From Tectiglobus sp965223355 (lineage in GTDB: Bacteria; Pseudomonadota; Alphaproteobacteria; Rhizobiales; Hyphomicrobiaceae), in the NCBI GenBank assembly GCA_965223355.1, contig CBDCWE010000003.1:2046001-2110000 (forward strand): DNA of 64,000 nt. The letters are read 5' to 3'. Shown piece by piece: positions 26,668 through 35,531 of this stretch; the first letter of the stretch is position 1, and every line of letters begins with the position of its first letter. Under the pieces are notes generated by a model. The model was given only the letters and a program-made list of their open reading frames with translations. It ran no database searches and was not told the DNA's origin. Both the position numbers and the translations under genes were made by a program.

Positions 26668-27786
26668 ATGACGCACAGTTTTGATGTTGCCGTTATCGGA
26701 GGGGGACTACTTGGTTCGGCAGTGGGTTTCGGTCTGGCGCGCAAGCATCTGACGGTTGCCGTCATCGATGAGGGTGACGTCGCGTTTCGGGCAGCGCGCG
26801 GCAATTTCGGTCTGGTCTGGGTGCAAAGCAAAGGCATTGGCATGCCGGTCTATGCCGACTGGACGATGCGCTCAGCCGAACTGTGGCCGAGCCTCGCGCA
26901 AGAGTTGTCGGAGACGACCTCGCACGATGTCCATCTCGAGCAGCCCGGCGGCATTCAGATCTGCCTTAGCGAGGATGAGTTTGCAGCGCAGCGTCGGCAG
27001 ATGGAAAAGCTCGCCGGCCATCAAGATGAACGCTTCAAATATGAGATGCTCGGCCGCAATGCCGTCGCGCAGCTGATCCCAGGGCTCGGACCGGACGTCG
27101 TCGGAGCATCCTACACAACCTATGACGGCCACACCAATCCGCTCAAGCTGATGCGCGGCCTGCAAGCTGCATTCGTGGGTCTTGGCGGCATGCTGGTCCT
27201 CGACAACCGCATCGAAGAGATCCGTCGCGACGGGCAATACTTCTATCTCAAAGGCCGGACCGGTGATCTCAGCTGCGGCAAGGTTGTTCTTGCAGCAGGC
27301 CTTGGCAACCGGACCCTGGCGCCGCAGGTTGGTCTAAACCAGCCGGTGTTTCCCGACCAGGGACAAGTGCTGGTGAGTGAGCGTGCGAGCCGTTTCCTTG
27401 ACATGCCGACCGTGCACATTCGCCAGACCGACGAAGGCTCGATCATGATCGGCGACTCGCACGAAGACGTTGGCTTCGATGTTCGATCACGGCCCGCTGT
27501 GATCCAGAAAATTGCCGAGCGCGCGCGCCGCACGATTCCGGCCTTGGCGGAGGCCAATATCGTGCGCACCTGGGCCGCCCTCAGGGTGATGACGCCCGAC
27601 GGTTGCCCGATATACGACCAATCCGAGGACATGCCGGGCGCATTTGCGATGTCGTGTCATAGCGGCGTAACCCTGGCGGCGGCGCACGCGTTGGACTTTG
27701 CCGGCTTTGTTGCAGACGGACGGCTGGGTGAAAACATTGCGGGCTTGAGCGCCAGGAGGTTCGATGTTTCGGCGACTGGCAAGTAG
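26668..27786 (+). CDS. FAD-dependent oxidoreductase, HcnC/OoxB-like catalytic subunit
   Basis: A 372-aa D-amino-acid-oxidase-fold (DAO) protein. The FAD motif VAVIGGGLLGSAVG is at residues 7-20. Also present are the substrate-domain block QLIPGLGPDVVGASYTTYDG and the C-terminal WAALRVMTPDGCPIYD. With the two following genes it matches the three-part dehydrogenase type of hydrogen cyanide synthase, opine oxidase and hydroxyproline/proline dehydrogenase, where this subunit oxidises an amine or amino acid. Its stop overlaps the next start. Confidence 0.87.
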   Translation: MTHSFDVAVIGGGLLGSAVGFGLARKHLTVAVIDEGDVAFRAARGNFGLVWVQSKGIGMPVYADWTMRSAELWPSLAQELSETTSHDVHLEQPGGIQICLSEDEFAAQRRQMEKLAGHQDERFKYEMLGRNAVAQLIPGLGPDVVGASYTTYDGHTNPLKLMRGLQAAFVGLGGMLVLDNRIEEIRRDGQYFYLKGRTGDLSCGKVVLAAGLGNRTLAPQVGLNQPVFPDQGQVLVSERASRFLDMPTVHIRQTDEGSIMIGDSHEDVGFDVRSRPAVIQKIAERARRTIPALAEANIVRTWAALRVMTPDGCPIYDQSEDMPGAFAMSCHSGVTLAAAHALDFAGFVADGRLGENIAGLSARRFDVSATGK

Positions 27787-28072
27787 GCGCGGCGAAGACG
27801 TCAGCATTTCGTTTGAAGGCCGAACGCTGCCGGCGCGTTCCGGCGAGACCGTTGCCGCGGCGCTGCTGGCTGCCAATGAGACCATTGTGCGATCGACGCC
27901 GCGCGAGGGTCGGCCGCGGGGCGCTTACTGCATGATGGGCTTGTGTTTCGATTGCCTGATGACGATTGACGGCCGCGCCAACCGTCAGGCCTGTCAAACC
28001 ATCGTGCAGGACGGCATGCAGGTCAGTCGCCAGGACGGGGCGCGGGTGCTGGTAATTGATGATGAGGCGTGA
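27764..28072 (+). CDS. (2Fe-2S)-binding subunit, HcnA-like
   Basis: A 102-aa protein. Cys56, Cys61, Cys64 and Cys77 form a plant-ferredoxin-type cluster site (GAYCMMGLCFDCLM ... RQACQT). In HcnABC-type complexes this small subunit passes electrons between the flavin subunits. It overlaps the upstream gene by 23 bp and the downstream gene by about 4 bp, indicating translational coupling. Confidence 0.88.
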   Translation: MFRRLASRRGEDVSISFEGRTLPARSGETVAAALLAANETIVRSTPREGRPRGAYCMMGLCFDCLMTIDGRANRQACQTIVQDGMQVSRQDGARVLVIDDEA

Positions 28073-29448
28073 TGATGGAGCGTGACGTTGTCGTCATTGG
28101 CGGTGGCCCGGCTGGTATGACGGCTGCCGCGGTCGCGGCCGAAGCCGGCGCCGAGGTCGTGTTGATTGACGATCAGGCAACGCCGGGCGGGCAGATCTAC
28201 CGGGGGATCGAGCACGCCGATGGCGATCTTCTGGCCATCCTCGGCAACGACTACGGCGCGGGGCTTGACGTCTGCCGACGGTTTCGCGCATCGGGCGCCG
28301 ACTACAGCGCTTCAAGCGTCGTCTGGCAGGTTACCGATGATCGCGAAGTGGCCTACTCCAGTGTGCAAGGGTCCCGCTTGGTCAACGCCCGGTCCGTGAT
28401 CCTTGCCACCGGTGCGATGGAGCGCCCGGTACCGGTGCCCGGCTGGACCCTGCCCGGTGTCATGACGGCCGGCGGTGCGCAGACGTTACTCAAGTCGGCA
28501 TCCGTGGTGGCCGACGGTGCAGTGTTCGCGGGGACCGGTCCGCTGCTCTATCTCATCGCGCTGCAATATTTTCGCGCCGGTGTGCCGATTGCGGCGGTGC
28601 TCGACACGACCGCGCCCTATCCGCTGTTGCGCGCTGCCCGATATCTGCCGGCTGCGCTGCTGCGTTATGATCTGTTGTATAAGGGTCAGCGTTGGCTGAA
28701 CGAACTGCAAAGCGGCGGTGTGCGGTTTGTGCGGGGTGTGTCGCATCTCAGAATCGACGGTGCCGACAAGGTGGAAATCGTTACTTACCGGACAGCCAGC
28801 GGCGATTGGCAGTCGCTCGAAACCGAGCATGTCTTCCTCCATCAAGGTGTTGTTCCGAACGTCAATCTGTCGATGTCGATCGGGCTTGCGCATGATTGGG
28901 ACCGTCTCCAAATGTGCTGGCGTCCGCGTGTGGATGTCTATGGCCAATCATCAGTGGCAGGAATCTATGTTTGCGGCGATGGTGCCGGCATTGGCGGGGC
29001 GGTCGCAGCCCGCGCCGCCGGCGAGGCGACCGGCATTGCCGTGCTCGCCGCACTTGGCGTGATTGGCGAGGACGATCGTGATCAACGCGCGACCGGCGCC
29101 CGCGCGCGGGTGCGCACGGAAATGCTCGTGAGACCGTTTCTCGATCTCTGGTTTCGCGCGCCGGACAACTTTCGCATTCCCCAGGACAAGGATGCGATTG
29201 TCTGCCGGTGCGAAGAAGTGACAAGGGCGGAGATCGCGGCCGCGGTGATGGCGGGTGTTGCCGGTCCCAACCAACTCAAGGCGTTCACGCGCGGCGGCAT
29301 GGGGCCCTGTCAAGGGCGGTTCTGCGGCCTGACGGTTCAGGAGCTGATCGCCAGGGAAAGTGGACGGTCGCCAGCAGAGGTCGGGTACTACCGCTTGCGG
29401 CCGCCGATCAAGCCCGTGCGCTTGGACGATATTGCAAATCTCAGATGA
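28069..29448 (+). CDS. FAD/NAD(P)-binding oxidoreductase, HcnB/OoxA-like
   Basis: A 459-aa protein with an N-terminal Rossmann motif (VVVIGGGPAGMTAAAVAAEAGAEVVLID), a second dinucleotide domain near residue 145, and a C-terminal BFD-type (2Fe-2S) domain with Cys ligands in IVCRCEEVT and GPCQGRFCG. It fits the alpha subunit of octopine/nopaline oxidase or HcnB. The start is one of GTG 28069, ATG 28072 or ATG 28075. Electrons probably go to the respiratory chain. Confidence 0.88.
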   Translation: MMMERDVVVIGGGPAGMTAAAVAAEAGAEVVLIDDQATPGGQIYRGIEHADGDLLAILGNDYGAGLDVCRRFRASGADYSASSVVWQVTDDREVAYSSVQGSRLVNARSVILATGAMERPVPVPGWTLPGVMTAGGAQTLLKSASVVADGAVFAGTGPLLYLIALQYFRAGVPIAAVLDTTAPYPLLRAARYLPAALLRYDLLYKGQRWLNELQSGGVRFVRGVSHLRIDGADKVEIVTYRTASGDWQSLETEHVFLHQGVVPNVNLSMSIGLAHDWDRLQMCWRPRVDVYGQSSVAGIYVCGDGAGIGGAVAARAAGEATGIAVLAALGVIGEDDRDQRATGARARVRTEMLVRPFLDLWFRAPDNFRIPQDKDAIVCRCEEVTRAEIAAAVMAGVAGPNQLKAFTRGGMGPCQGRFCGLTVQELIARESGRSPAEVGYYRLRPPIKPVRLDDIANLR

Positions 29449-29539
29449 TGGTGTGAGCCCGGTTTGATCGGTGCCGTAGGGCAGACGGGGAAGCGGGATT
29501 GTTCGAGCTGGTTCTAAAACGCCATAGGAGAGGCCGGCG

Positions 29540-30406
29540 ATGTCGGATCGTGTGCCTGAAATCATCACCAGCGCCGGTGAGCTGTTGGCGCACTATGATG
29601 TTCTGTTCTGCGATGTTTGGGGTGTCGTTCACGACGGACGCTCGGCCTATGCGGAAGGCTGTCGTGCACTGCAGCGTTTCAGAGAACGGGGCGGCACCGT
29701 TGTGCTGGTCTCGAATGCACCGCGCACGGCCCGCGTGGTGCGCGAGATCCTCGACCAAAAGGGGGTGCCGCACGGCATTAGTGATGCGATTGTGCCGTCC
29801 GGCGATCTCGCACGGGCCTACGCCAAAGACCGTGGCATGTCGCAGGTTCACCACATCGGTCCGGACCGGGATCTCGATGTCTTCGATCAATCGGGGCTGA
29901 ACCTCGTCGCACTGCATGCGGCGGACGCGATCTTTTGCACCGGCCTGATCAGGGATCGCGAAGAAACCGCGGAGCATTACCGCCGGTTGCTGTCGCAGGC
30001 ATTGGATCGGCAGTTGACGCTGATCTGTGCCAATCCTGATCTGGTTGTCGATGTCGGTGGCACGCTGTTGCCGTGCGCCGGTGCCATCGCGCAGCTCTAC
30101 GAGGACATGGGCGGGCAGGTCCACTGGGCCGGCAAGCCGTTTGCCACGGCCTACGAAACAGCCCGCAAAGTGGCCGAAGACCTGCGTGGCGAGGCCGTCG
30201 CAAGCTCGCGGGTTCTGGCAATCGGGGACGCGGTGCGCACGGACATCGCCGGCGCCGTCGCGTTCGGCATTGATGCACTGTTTGTCGGCCAGGGCGTGCA
30301 TCGCGATGTGGTGATGGCAGATGGCGCGTTGCAGGGCGATGCCGTCGCCCAGATCTTTACCGGTGAGCCCAAGGCCATCGCCGCAATCGACAGTCTTCGC
30401 TGGTAG
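29540..30406 (+). CDS. HAD-superfamily hydrolase, class IIA (TIGR01459-like)
   Basis: A 288-aa protein. The nucleophile Asp25 is in FCDVWGVVHDG, where the usual second Asp of DxD is Trp27, as in this subgroup. Motif II is VVLVSNAPRTA, the NagD-type cap is in the middle, and GKPFATAYE and LAIGDAVRTDIAGA carry the Lys and acidic motifs. A phosphatase for a small phosphometabolite; substrate unknown. ATG preceded by AGGAGAGG. Confidence 0.88.
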   Translation: MSDRVPEIITSAGELLAHYDVLFCDVWGVVHDGRSAYAEGCRALQRFRERGGTVVLVSNAPRTARVVREILDQKGVPHGISDAIVPSGDLARAYAKDRGMSQVHHIGPDRDLDVFDQSGLNLVALHAADAIFCTGLIRDREETAEHYRRLLSQALDRQLTLICANPDLVVDVGGTLLPCAGAIAQLYEDMGGQVHWAGKPFATAYETARKVAEDLRGEAVASSRVLAIGDAVRTDIAGAVAFGIDALFVGQGVHRDVVMADGALQGDAVAQIFTGEPKAIAAIDSLRW

Positions 30407-30457
30407 CCTGATCGAGCCAGGGTTTGCAACCGATCTTGCGGCTCCGGAACAAGCCGA

Positions 30458-31450
30458 TCATTGAAAACCTTTGAACACGATGTCGGGTGAACTGGTATTG
30501 TGCTGCGATGGGGCGATGCGGCCGGCCCACAGGTCGGTGATTTCACCACCCTTGAACGTCATAACGGGGCTCTCACGCCAGCCCTTCGCGGCCGGCGCGC
30601 GGACGGCAACGCGGGCGACATCATTGTTGAAATCGGTCACGTACATGGATCGCAAGGCCGCGAACGGTTGGCCTGCAATCGCTCTGTCGATCGCGATGTC
30701 AAACACCGTTCGCGCAGACGAAACCTCGGCAAGCTTGACGGTTGCCGTACCGCCAGCGGCAAAGCTGAGTTTGAACTCGCGTGTCTTCGGCGCGAACGCG
30801 ATCTGCGTGAGCCGGACCAAGGGGCGGCCATCAATGTCGACCGGGCCGATCAGAAATGAACTGCCGAATGCGGTGAGGTCGCGCCCTTTCGGTGCAAGCG
30901 GCCGGGCGCGCCAGTAGCCGTCCTGGGGATACACCACGACAACTTCCTCACCGCCATTAGGACGGATCTGCCACAGCTGTAGCAGGTGGAGGCCGGTTTC
31001 GACGCGATCGCCGACCCGCACCGTTGCGGTTGCCGGCCGCCAAAAGTCGGCAAAGCGCCAGCCCACCAGCCATTGCGCGGGTTCTTCGTAGATCGTCAGT
31101 CTTTCCGGTGGTTTCGGCGGTTTTGCAGCGGCCGGGCGCGGGCTGACCGGGCCAAAGTCACAGTTGGTCCAGTCGGCCTTCCAGTTGTCACGCTGCACCG
31201 TGGCAAGATAGGTCGGATGGGCGGCTTCGATGCGGAATTTGCGCACGGTGGGGCTAGTGAATGTCAAAGTGACGTTGTCCCGTTCGGCGCACAGTACGGG
31301 TTCGCTGGTGTTGGCGACGATGACCGCCGCGCGCGCCGGTTCGGCGGCATGCGATGGGATCAGCGCAGCGCCCACAACGACGGCAAAGCCTGCCAGAACA
31401 ACTGTGGCCGGACGTATTGCGGGCAGATCAAGCATCTTCGAGGACGGCAT
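30458..31450 (-). CDS. Exported protein of unknown function
   Basis: About 331 aa from the ATG at 31450, chosen because AGGAG lies upstream and a signal peptide follows (VVLAGFAVVVGAALIPSHAA). The mature part is beta-rich with a Pro/Lys linker near residue 115. No known domain is recognised. It overlaps the end of the FkbM gene and is the last gene of an opgH-fkbM-31450 operon, so a role in modifying or presenting a periplasmic glycan is a guess. Confidence 0.75.
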   Translation of the reverse strand: MPSSKMLDLPAIRPATVVLAGFAVVVGAALIPSHAAEPARAAVIVANTSEPVLCAERDNVTLTFTSPTVRKFRIEAAHPTYLATVQRDNWKADWTNCDFGPVSPRPAAAKPPKPPERLTIYEEPAQWLVGWRFADFWRPATATVRVGDRVETGLHLLQLWQIRPNGGEEVVVVYPQDGYWRARPLAPKGRDLTAFGSSFLIGPVDIDGRPLVRLTQIAFAPKTREFKLSFAAGGTATVKLAEVSSARTVFDIAIDRAIAGQPFAALRSMYVTDFNNDVARVAVRAPAAKGWRESPVMTFKGGEITDLWAGRIAPSQHNTSSPDIVFKGFQ

Positions 31451-32174
31451 AAACATCTCCTGAGTTGGCGGCATGCGGCAGGCCGTCGATGAACTGGCGA
31501 ACCTCGCTGTGGCCACGCGGCTGATCGAATTCCAGGCGCTGGCTTTCGCCAAGCGCGACGTTGTAGCTGTAGCGCCCGAGCTGTGTCAGGCGGTCGAGGC
31601 AATGGCAGGCGACAGCGCGCTGGATTGTTGTGAACTCGAACGACAAGGCCGGTAGCGGCTGACTCAAGCCCGCCAGAACCGCGGCCTCGAAACCCTCGAC
31701 ATCGATCTTGGTGAATTGTGGAAGGCCATAGCAAGCGATCAGCCGGTCGAGGGTTGTACAGGGCACGGTGATGCACGTAGTCCATTGTTGGCCCTCCCAT
31801 CCCGATGCGCCATCGGCAGCTGCGATAAACGGCGAGGAGGCCGTCGAAACCGTCGGATTGCGCGCATTGATGCGGAGCGCGATGTCGCCGGGCCGGTCAC
31901 CGCAGGCGGCATTGCGCAACGTGACTTGCCGGTCGCGGCCGTGAATGAGCCGCAGCGCACGGAACGCCAGGGGTTGCGGTTCAAGCGCGATCACCCGCGC
32001 GCCAAGCCGGCGAAATGATGAAACGCGATCACCGACGTGGCTGCCGATGTCGAACACCAAATCGCCCGGCCTCAGATAGGTGCGGTACAACCTGTCCATT
32101 GCGGCACCGTGGTGCGGGTCGCCGTGATAGATCCTGAGTGAGCGAACGATGCCGATCAGTGCCTCGGAAGCCAT
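31428..32174 (-). CDS. FkbM-family SAM-dependent methyltransferase
   Basis: About 248 aa. It has the SAM-binding motif DLVFDIGSHVGDRVSSFRRLGARVIALEPQ and the FkbM hallmark FTKIDVEGFEAAVLAGL. The family O-methylates sugars or polyketides. The start could be ATG 32174 or TTG 32183, which overlaps the opgH stop. Tight coupling with the glucosyltransferase suggests methylation of a glycan product, but no substrate is shown by sequence. Confidence 0.85.
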   Translation of the reverse strand: MASEALIGIVRSLRIYHGDPHHGAAMDRLYRTYLRPGDLVFDIGSHVGDRVSSFRRLGARVIALEPQPLAFRALRLIHGRDRQVTLRNAACGDRPGDIALRINARNPTVSTASSPFIAAADGASGWEGQQWTTCITVPCTTLDRLIACYGLPQFTKIDVEGFEAAVLAGLSQPLPALSFEFTTIQRAVACHCLDRLTQLGRYSYNVALGESQRLEFDQPRGHSEVRQFIDGLPHAANSGDVYAVLEDA

Positions 32175-32179
32175 GGTGC

Positions 32180-34000
32180 TCAATGGTCCTTGTGAACAGG
32201 TGAGGCAAGCGCCCGCCGCACTTCAGCAGGTGCGGCAAAGTCCTCCGGTATGCCGGCAAGTCCGGTGCGGCGCATCCATTGGCCAATGGCCGGGTTCGCG
32301 GTTACGACCGCGAATGGAACAGCGAGCAGATAGCCGGCGGTCAGAGGCAGGGCCCACCAAAACACGGTTGCATCGATGGCCAACAGCGAACCGCAGACCG
32401 CGACGCCGAATAGCGTTTGCGGCCACAGCTCGATCGCTGCAGCCTTCCAGCTCAGACCATAGCTGTCACGCGTCTGGCCGGCCCACACCACCCTGGTCCC
32501 GAATGCAAGGCCGATCATGAAGATCGTCGTGCGCACGGTCGACACGGCGCCTTGCAGAAATGAGAACAACAGTTCAACCATGGCGCTGCTCACAAAGCGC
32601 CGCGGGCCGCCATACCTGGCGACACCGCCGCGCGTCAGGACCGTGTCGGCCAAACCGGCAGTTTTCGGCATCAGGTACATCGCCAAGAAACCGATGTAGA
32701 GCGCAATGGCGAGGGTTGCCGGGAAGTCGGCATTGGATTGGGCTTCGAGGGTTGCCAACGGCAGCAATGCGATCATCAGGGTCCAGGCGGGAATTCCCAA
32801 GAACATCAGGATCGCCCACGCCAACTGAAAGCGGCTCATCGCATGGAGGCCCTCGGTGCCGAGCAGTTTCAAGTATTGCAGATTGCCCTGGCACCAGCGC
32901 ACATCGCGCTGCAGGAACTCGAGGATCGTCGGCGGATTTTCTTCCCAACTGCCATCTTCCAGCGCCAACACACGCACCTCGTAGCCGGCGCGGCGCATAA
33001 ATGTCGCTTCGACCTGGTCGTGTGACAGCACCGGGCCGCCAAGCGGTGGTTTGCCCGCCAGCGTCGGCAGTTCGCAGTGCGCGACAAACGGTTGAATGCG
33101 AACGATGGCGTTGTGGCCCCAGTAGGGCCCGCAATCACCAACCCACCAGGCCTGTCCGATCGTGTAGGAGCGCATACCGTGGCGCATGCCGAACTGGAAA
33201 ATGCGGGCAAACGCGCTGGATGACGGCAGCCCGACGACCAGGCTCTGGATGATACCGAGACGCGGGTAGGCCTGCATCATGCGAACCAGGCGCAGTATGG
33301 CGGCGCCGGACATCAAGCTATCGGCGTCGAGCGGCACCATGAACGCGAACTCACCACCCCAGCGATCACAAAAGTCGCGAACGTTGCCAGCCTTATAACC
33401 GGCGTTGGTGTCGCGTCTTCGGTAGATCACGCGCGCTGCCGCCTCACTCGGAAGCTCCGACGTCCAGGCTGCCATGGCCGCTTGTTCTGCGCGGGCAACC
33501 GCCGGGTCATCGGTATCGCTGAGGACAAAGTAGAAAAAGTGCTGCTCGCCATCGTGGGCTGCCAGGCTGTCGCGGACAATCCGCAGGCGCGAGAGAGCAC
33601 GGTTCGGATCCTCATTGCGCAACGTCATGAGAACCGCGGTTCTGGCAGTGATCGGTGCCTCGGTGTCTGCTGCGGCGGCAAACGGTGCGACCGCGGTGAT
33701 CGGGTCACGGCGCCCGTGCAAAAGCAACAGGCCGATGACCGCGTTCCAGAAGCCGAGCACCGTCCAAGGCAAGCCGATGGCAAAGGCCAGCAGATAGATC
33801 ACATCGATCAACGTCCAGCCGCCGCTGGCCAGTATCATGCCGGCAACGGCAAGCATCATCAGCAAGGTTGCGACGTTCAGTGCGGCGACCAAAAGGCGCC
33901 GTGTTCTCAGTTCATCAACGCCTTGCACACCTGCCGGTGTCAGGACATCAACGCTCTCAGGATGCGGCGGCTGTGTTATAGGGTGCTGCTCTACCTGCAT
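32180..34000 (-). CDS. opgH: Glucan biosynthesis glucosyltransferase H-like protein
   Basis: About 606 aa from the ATG at 34000; the longer frame upstream is antisense to the dehydrogenase gene. A processive GT2 membrane enzyme: two N-terminal helices, a cytoplasmic catalytic domain (TAVLMTLRNEDP, YKAGNVRDF, MVPLDADSLM, LSHDQVEATFMRRAGYEV, QRDVRWCQGN as the QxxRW motif) and several C-terminal membrane helices. OpgH makes osmoregulated periplasmic glucan backbones from UDP-glucose. It is shorter than E. coli OpgH (about 850 aa), and no opgG lies next to it. Confidence 0.88.
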   Translation of the reverse strand: MQVEQHPITQPPHPESVDVLTPAGVQGVDELRTRRLLVAALNVATLLMMLAVAGMILASGGWTLIDVIYLLAFAIGLPWTVLGFWNAVIGLLLLHGRRDPITAVAPFAAAADTEAPITARTAVLMTLRNEDPNRALSRLRIVRDSLAAHDGEQHFFYFVLSDTDDPAVARAEQAAMAAWTSELPSEAAARVIYRRRDTNAGYKAGNVRDFCDRWGGEFAFMVPLDADSLMSGAAILRLVRMMQAYPRLGIIQSLVVGLPSSSAFARIFQFGMRHGMRSYTIGQAWWVGDCGPYWGHNAIVRIQPFVAHCELPTLAGKPPLGGPVLSHDQVEATFMRRAGYEVRVLALEDGSWEENPPTILEFLQRDVRWCQGNLQYLKLLGTEGLHAMSRFQLAWAILMFLGIPAWTLMIALLPLATLEAQSNADFPATLAIALYIGFLAMYLMPKTAGLADTVLTRGGVARYGGPRRFVSSAMVELLFSFLQGAVSTVRTTIFMIGLAFGTRVVWAGQTRDSYGLSWKAAAIELWPQTLFGVAVCGSLLAIDATVFWWALPLTAGYLLAVPFAVVTANPAIGQWMRRTGLAGIPEDFAAPAEVRRALASPVHKDH

Positions 34001-34040
34001 ATGTGACGGGCTCGAATGGGCTGAATTGAGGTTCACCGTT

Positions 34041-35060
34041 ATGGAACGCGAACGCGACACGCCGCGACGCTCGTTGGCACGAACACATGTTGCCCGCGCA
34101 TTGTGGCACATCGCACCGGGTCTCTCACGATTGCAAGTCGAGACTTTGTTACCCGTGCATGACGGGCTTGTGCGTGTCGAAACACTGTTCTCCGGTATCA
34201 GCCGCGGCACTGAGCGCCTCGTTGTCGGTGGCGCCGTGCCGGAGTCGGAATGGCAGACCATGCGGGCGCCGATGCAGGACGGCGAGTTCTCATTCCCCAT
34301 CAAGTATGGCTACTGCGCAGCAGGGCGGGTGGCGGATGGTCCTGCCGATTTGGTCGGCCGGACGGTGTTCTGTCTGCACCCCCATCAGGACCAGTTCGTC
34401 GTCAGGTCAGACCAGCTTGCGCTCGTGCCAGACGGCATTCCGGCGCGACGCGCGACCTTGGCTGCCAATGCCGAAACGGCACTGAACGCGATTTGGGATT
34501 CAGGGGTATCGGTCGGCGATCGCGTCGCGGTGATTGGCGCCGGCGTGGTGGGTCTCCTGGTGGGTGACGTTGCAGCGCGCAAAGCCGGCTGCGAGGTGAT
34601 ACTCGTCGACGTCAATCCCGGCCGGCGACAGATTGCCGAGGCTTTCGGGCTCAAGTTCTGCGAACCCAATGAGATCCCGCTCGACTGCGACTGCGTGTTC
34701 CACACGACGGCGAGCGGTCAGGGCCTCGCAACCGCGATCAACGCCGCCGGCTTCGAGGCGACGGTGGTCGAAATGAGCTGGTATGGCGCGCAAGAGGTTG
34801 CGGTCGCGCTTGGCGGCGCGTTTCACAGCAAGCGGTTACGGCTGATTTCATCACAGGTCGCCAACATGTCGCCGTCGAAACGCGCGCGCTGGGATCATCG
34901 GCGAAGATTGCAGGCGGCTCTGACAGTGTTGGATGCTCCTCACCTCGACATACTGGTGGCAAATGACATTGCATTTGAGGAGGTTGCGGACAAAATCGGG
35001 GACATTCTCACGATCGACAATCTGGATTTGCCGCCGGTTATTCGCTATTCCAGCGTCTGA
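34041..35060 (+). CDS. MDR-superfamily dehydrogenase, BchC-like, lacking zinc ligands
   Basis: A 339-aa medium-chain dehydrogenase/reductase. The N-terminal half has LFSGISRGTERLV, where zinc enzymes carry the catalytic Cys, and FPIKYGYCAAGRV where GHE would be. The catalytic-zinc ligands are therefore missing. The Rossmann motif VAVIGAGVVGLLVGDVAARKAG is intact, so it binds NAD(P). This pattern resembles BchC-type dehydrogenases. It is divergent from opgH with only 40 bp between start codons, and is followed by the PTPS-like gene and a glycosyltransferase, probably one operon. Confidence 0.85.
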   Translation: MERERDTPRRSLARTHVARALWHIAPGLSRLQVETLLPVHDGLVRVETLFSGISRGTERLVVGGAVPESEWQTMRAPMQDGEFSFPIKYGYCAAGRVADGPADLVGRTVFCLHPHQDQFVVRSDQLALVPDGIPARRATLAANAETALNAIWDSGVSVGDRVAVIGAGVVGLLVGDVAARKAGCEVILVDVNPGRRQIAEAFGLKFCEPNEIPLDCDCVFHTTASGQGLATAINAAGFEATVVEMSWYGAQEVAVALGGAFHSKRLRLISSQVANMSPSKRARWDHRRRLQAALTVLDAPHLDILVANDIAFEEVADKIGDILTIDNLDLPPVIRYSSV

Positions 35061-35126
35061 GGTGTTGACCTTCCGGTTGCCGGTTGGCTTTGGTTATTTG
35101 GCCTTTGATTATAGAGGGTATTGGTC

Positions 35127-35531
35127 ATGTTTGCTGTCGAGGTGCGTGAGGCGATCATGATTGCCCATAGCCTGCCCGATCCCTTTTTCGGCCCTGCCCA
35201 GAACAAACATGGCGCGACCTTTGTCGTCGACGTCGCGTTCTTTCGAAGCGAGCTGAGCGAACACAACGTCGTTGTCGATATTGGCCGCGCCGGCGCCGCA
35301 CTGAAGAAGGCGCTGGCGCCGTTGGCCTACGGTGATCTTGATGAGCTAGACCAGTTTCGGGGCCAGCTCACGACCACAGAATTTCTGTGCCGCTACATCT
35401 TTGATCAGCTCAAGGCTTCGATCGCCAACGGCGAGCTTGGTCCGGGGGCCGAGGCGCTCGATCGAATGCGTGTCACGCTCGGGGAGACGCATCTTGCCCG
35501 GGCCTGGTATGAGGAGGCGCTCGGTGATTGA
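35127..35531 (+). CDS. 6-pyruvoyltetrahydropterin synthase/QueD-like protein, atypical active site
   Basis: A 134-aa T-fold protein; ATG at 35127 with GAGGG upstream. Of the three zinc His ligands in QueD, His14 (MIAHSL) and His28 (NKHGATF) remain, but the third is Ala30 (HGA instead of HGH). The catalytic Cys before HGH is absent, and the Asp-His pair appears replaced by Ala-Tyr in APLAYGDLDEL (aligned by eye). The TTTEFLCRYIF and GETHLARAWYE segments, including the pterin-anchoring Glu, are kept. It may bind a pterin without the classical reaction. The glycosyltransferase start overlaps its stop. Confidence 0.85.
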   Translation: MFAVEVREAIMIAHSLPDPFFGPAQNKHGATFVVDVAFFRSELSEHNVVVDIGRAGAALKKALAPLAYGDLDELDQFRGQLTTTEFLCRYIFDQLKASIANGELGPGAEALDRMRVTLGETHLARAWYEEALGD

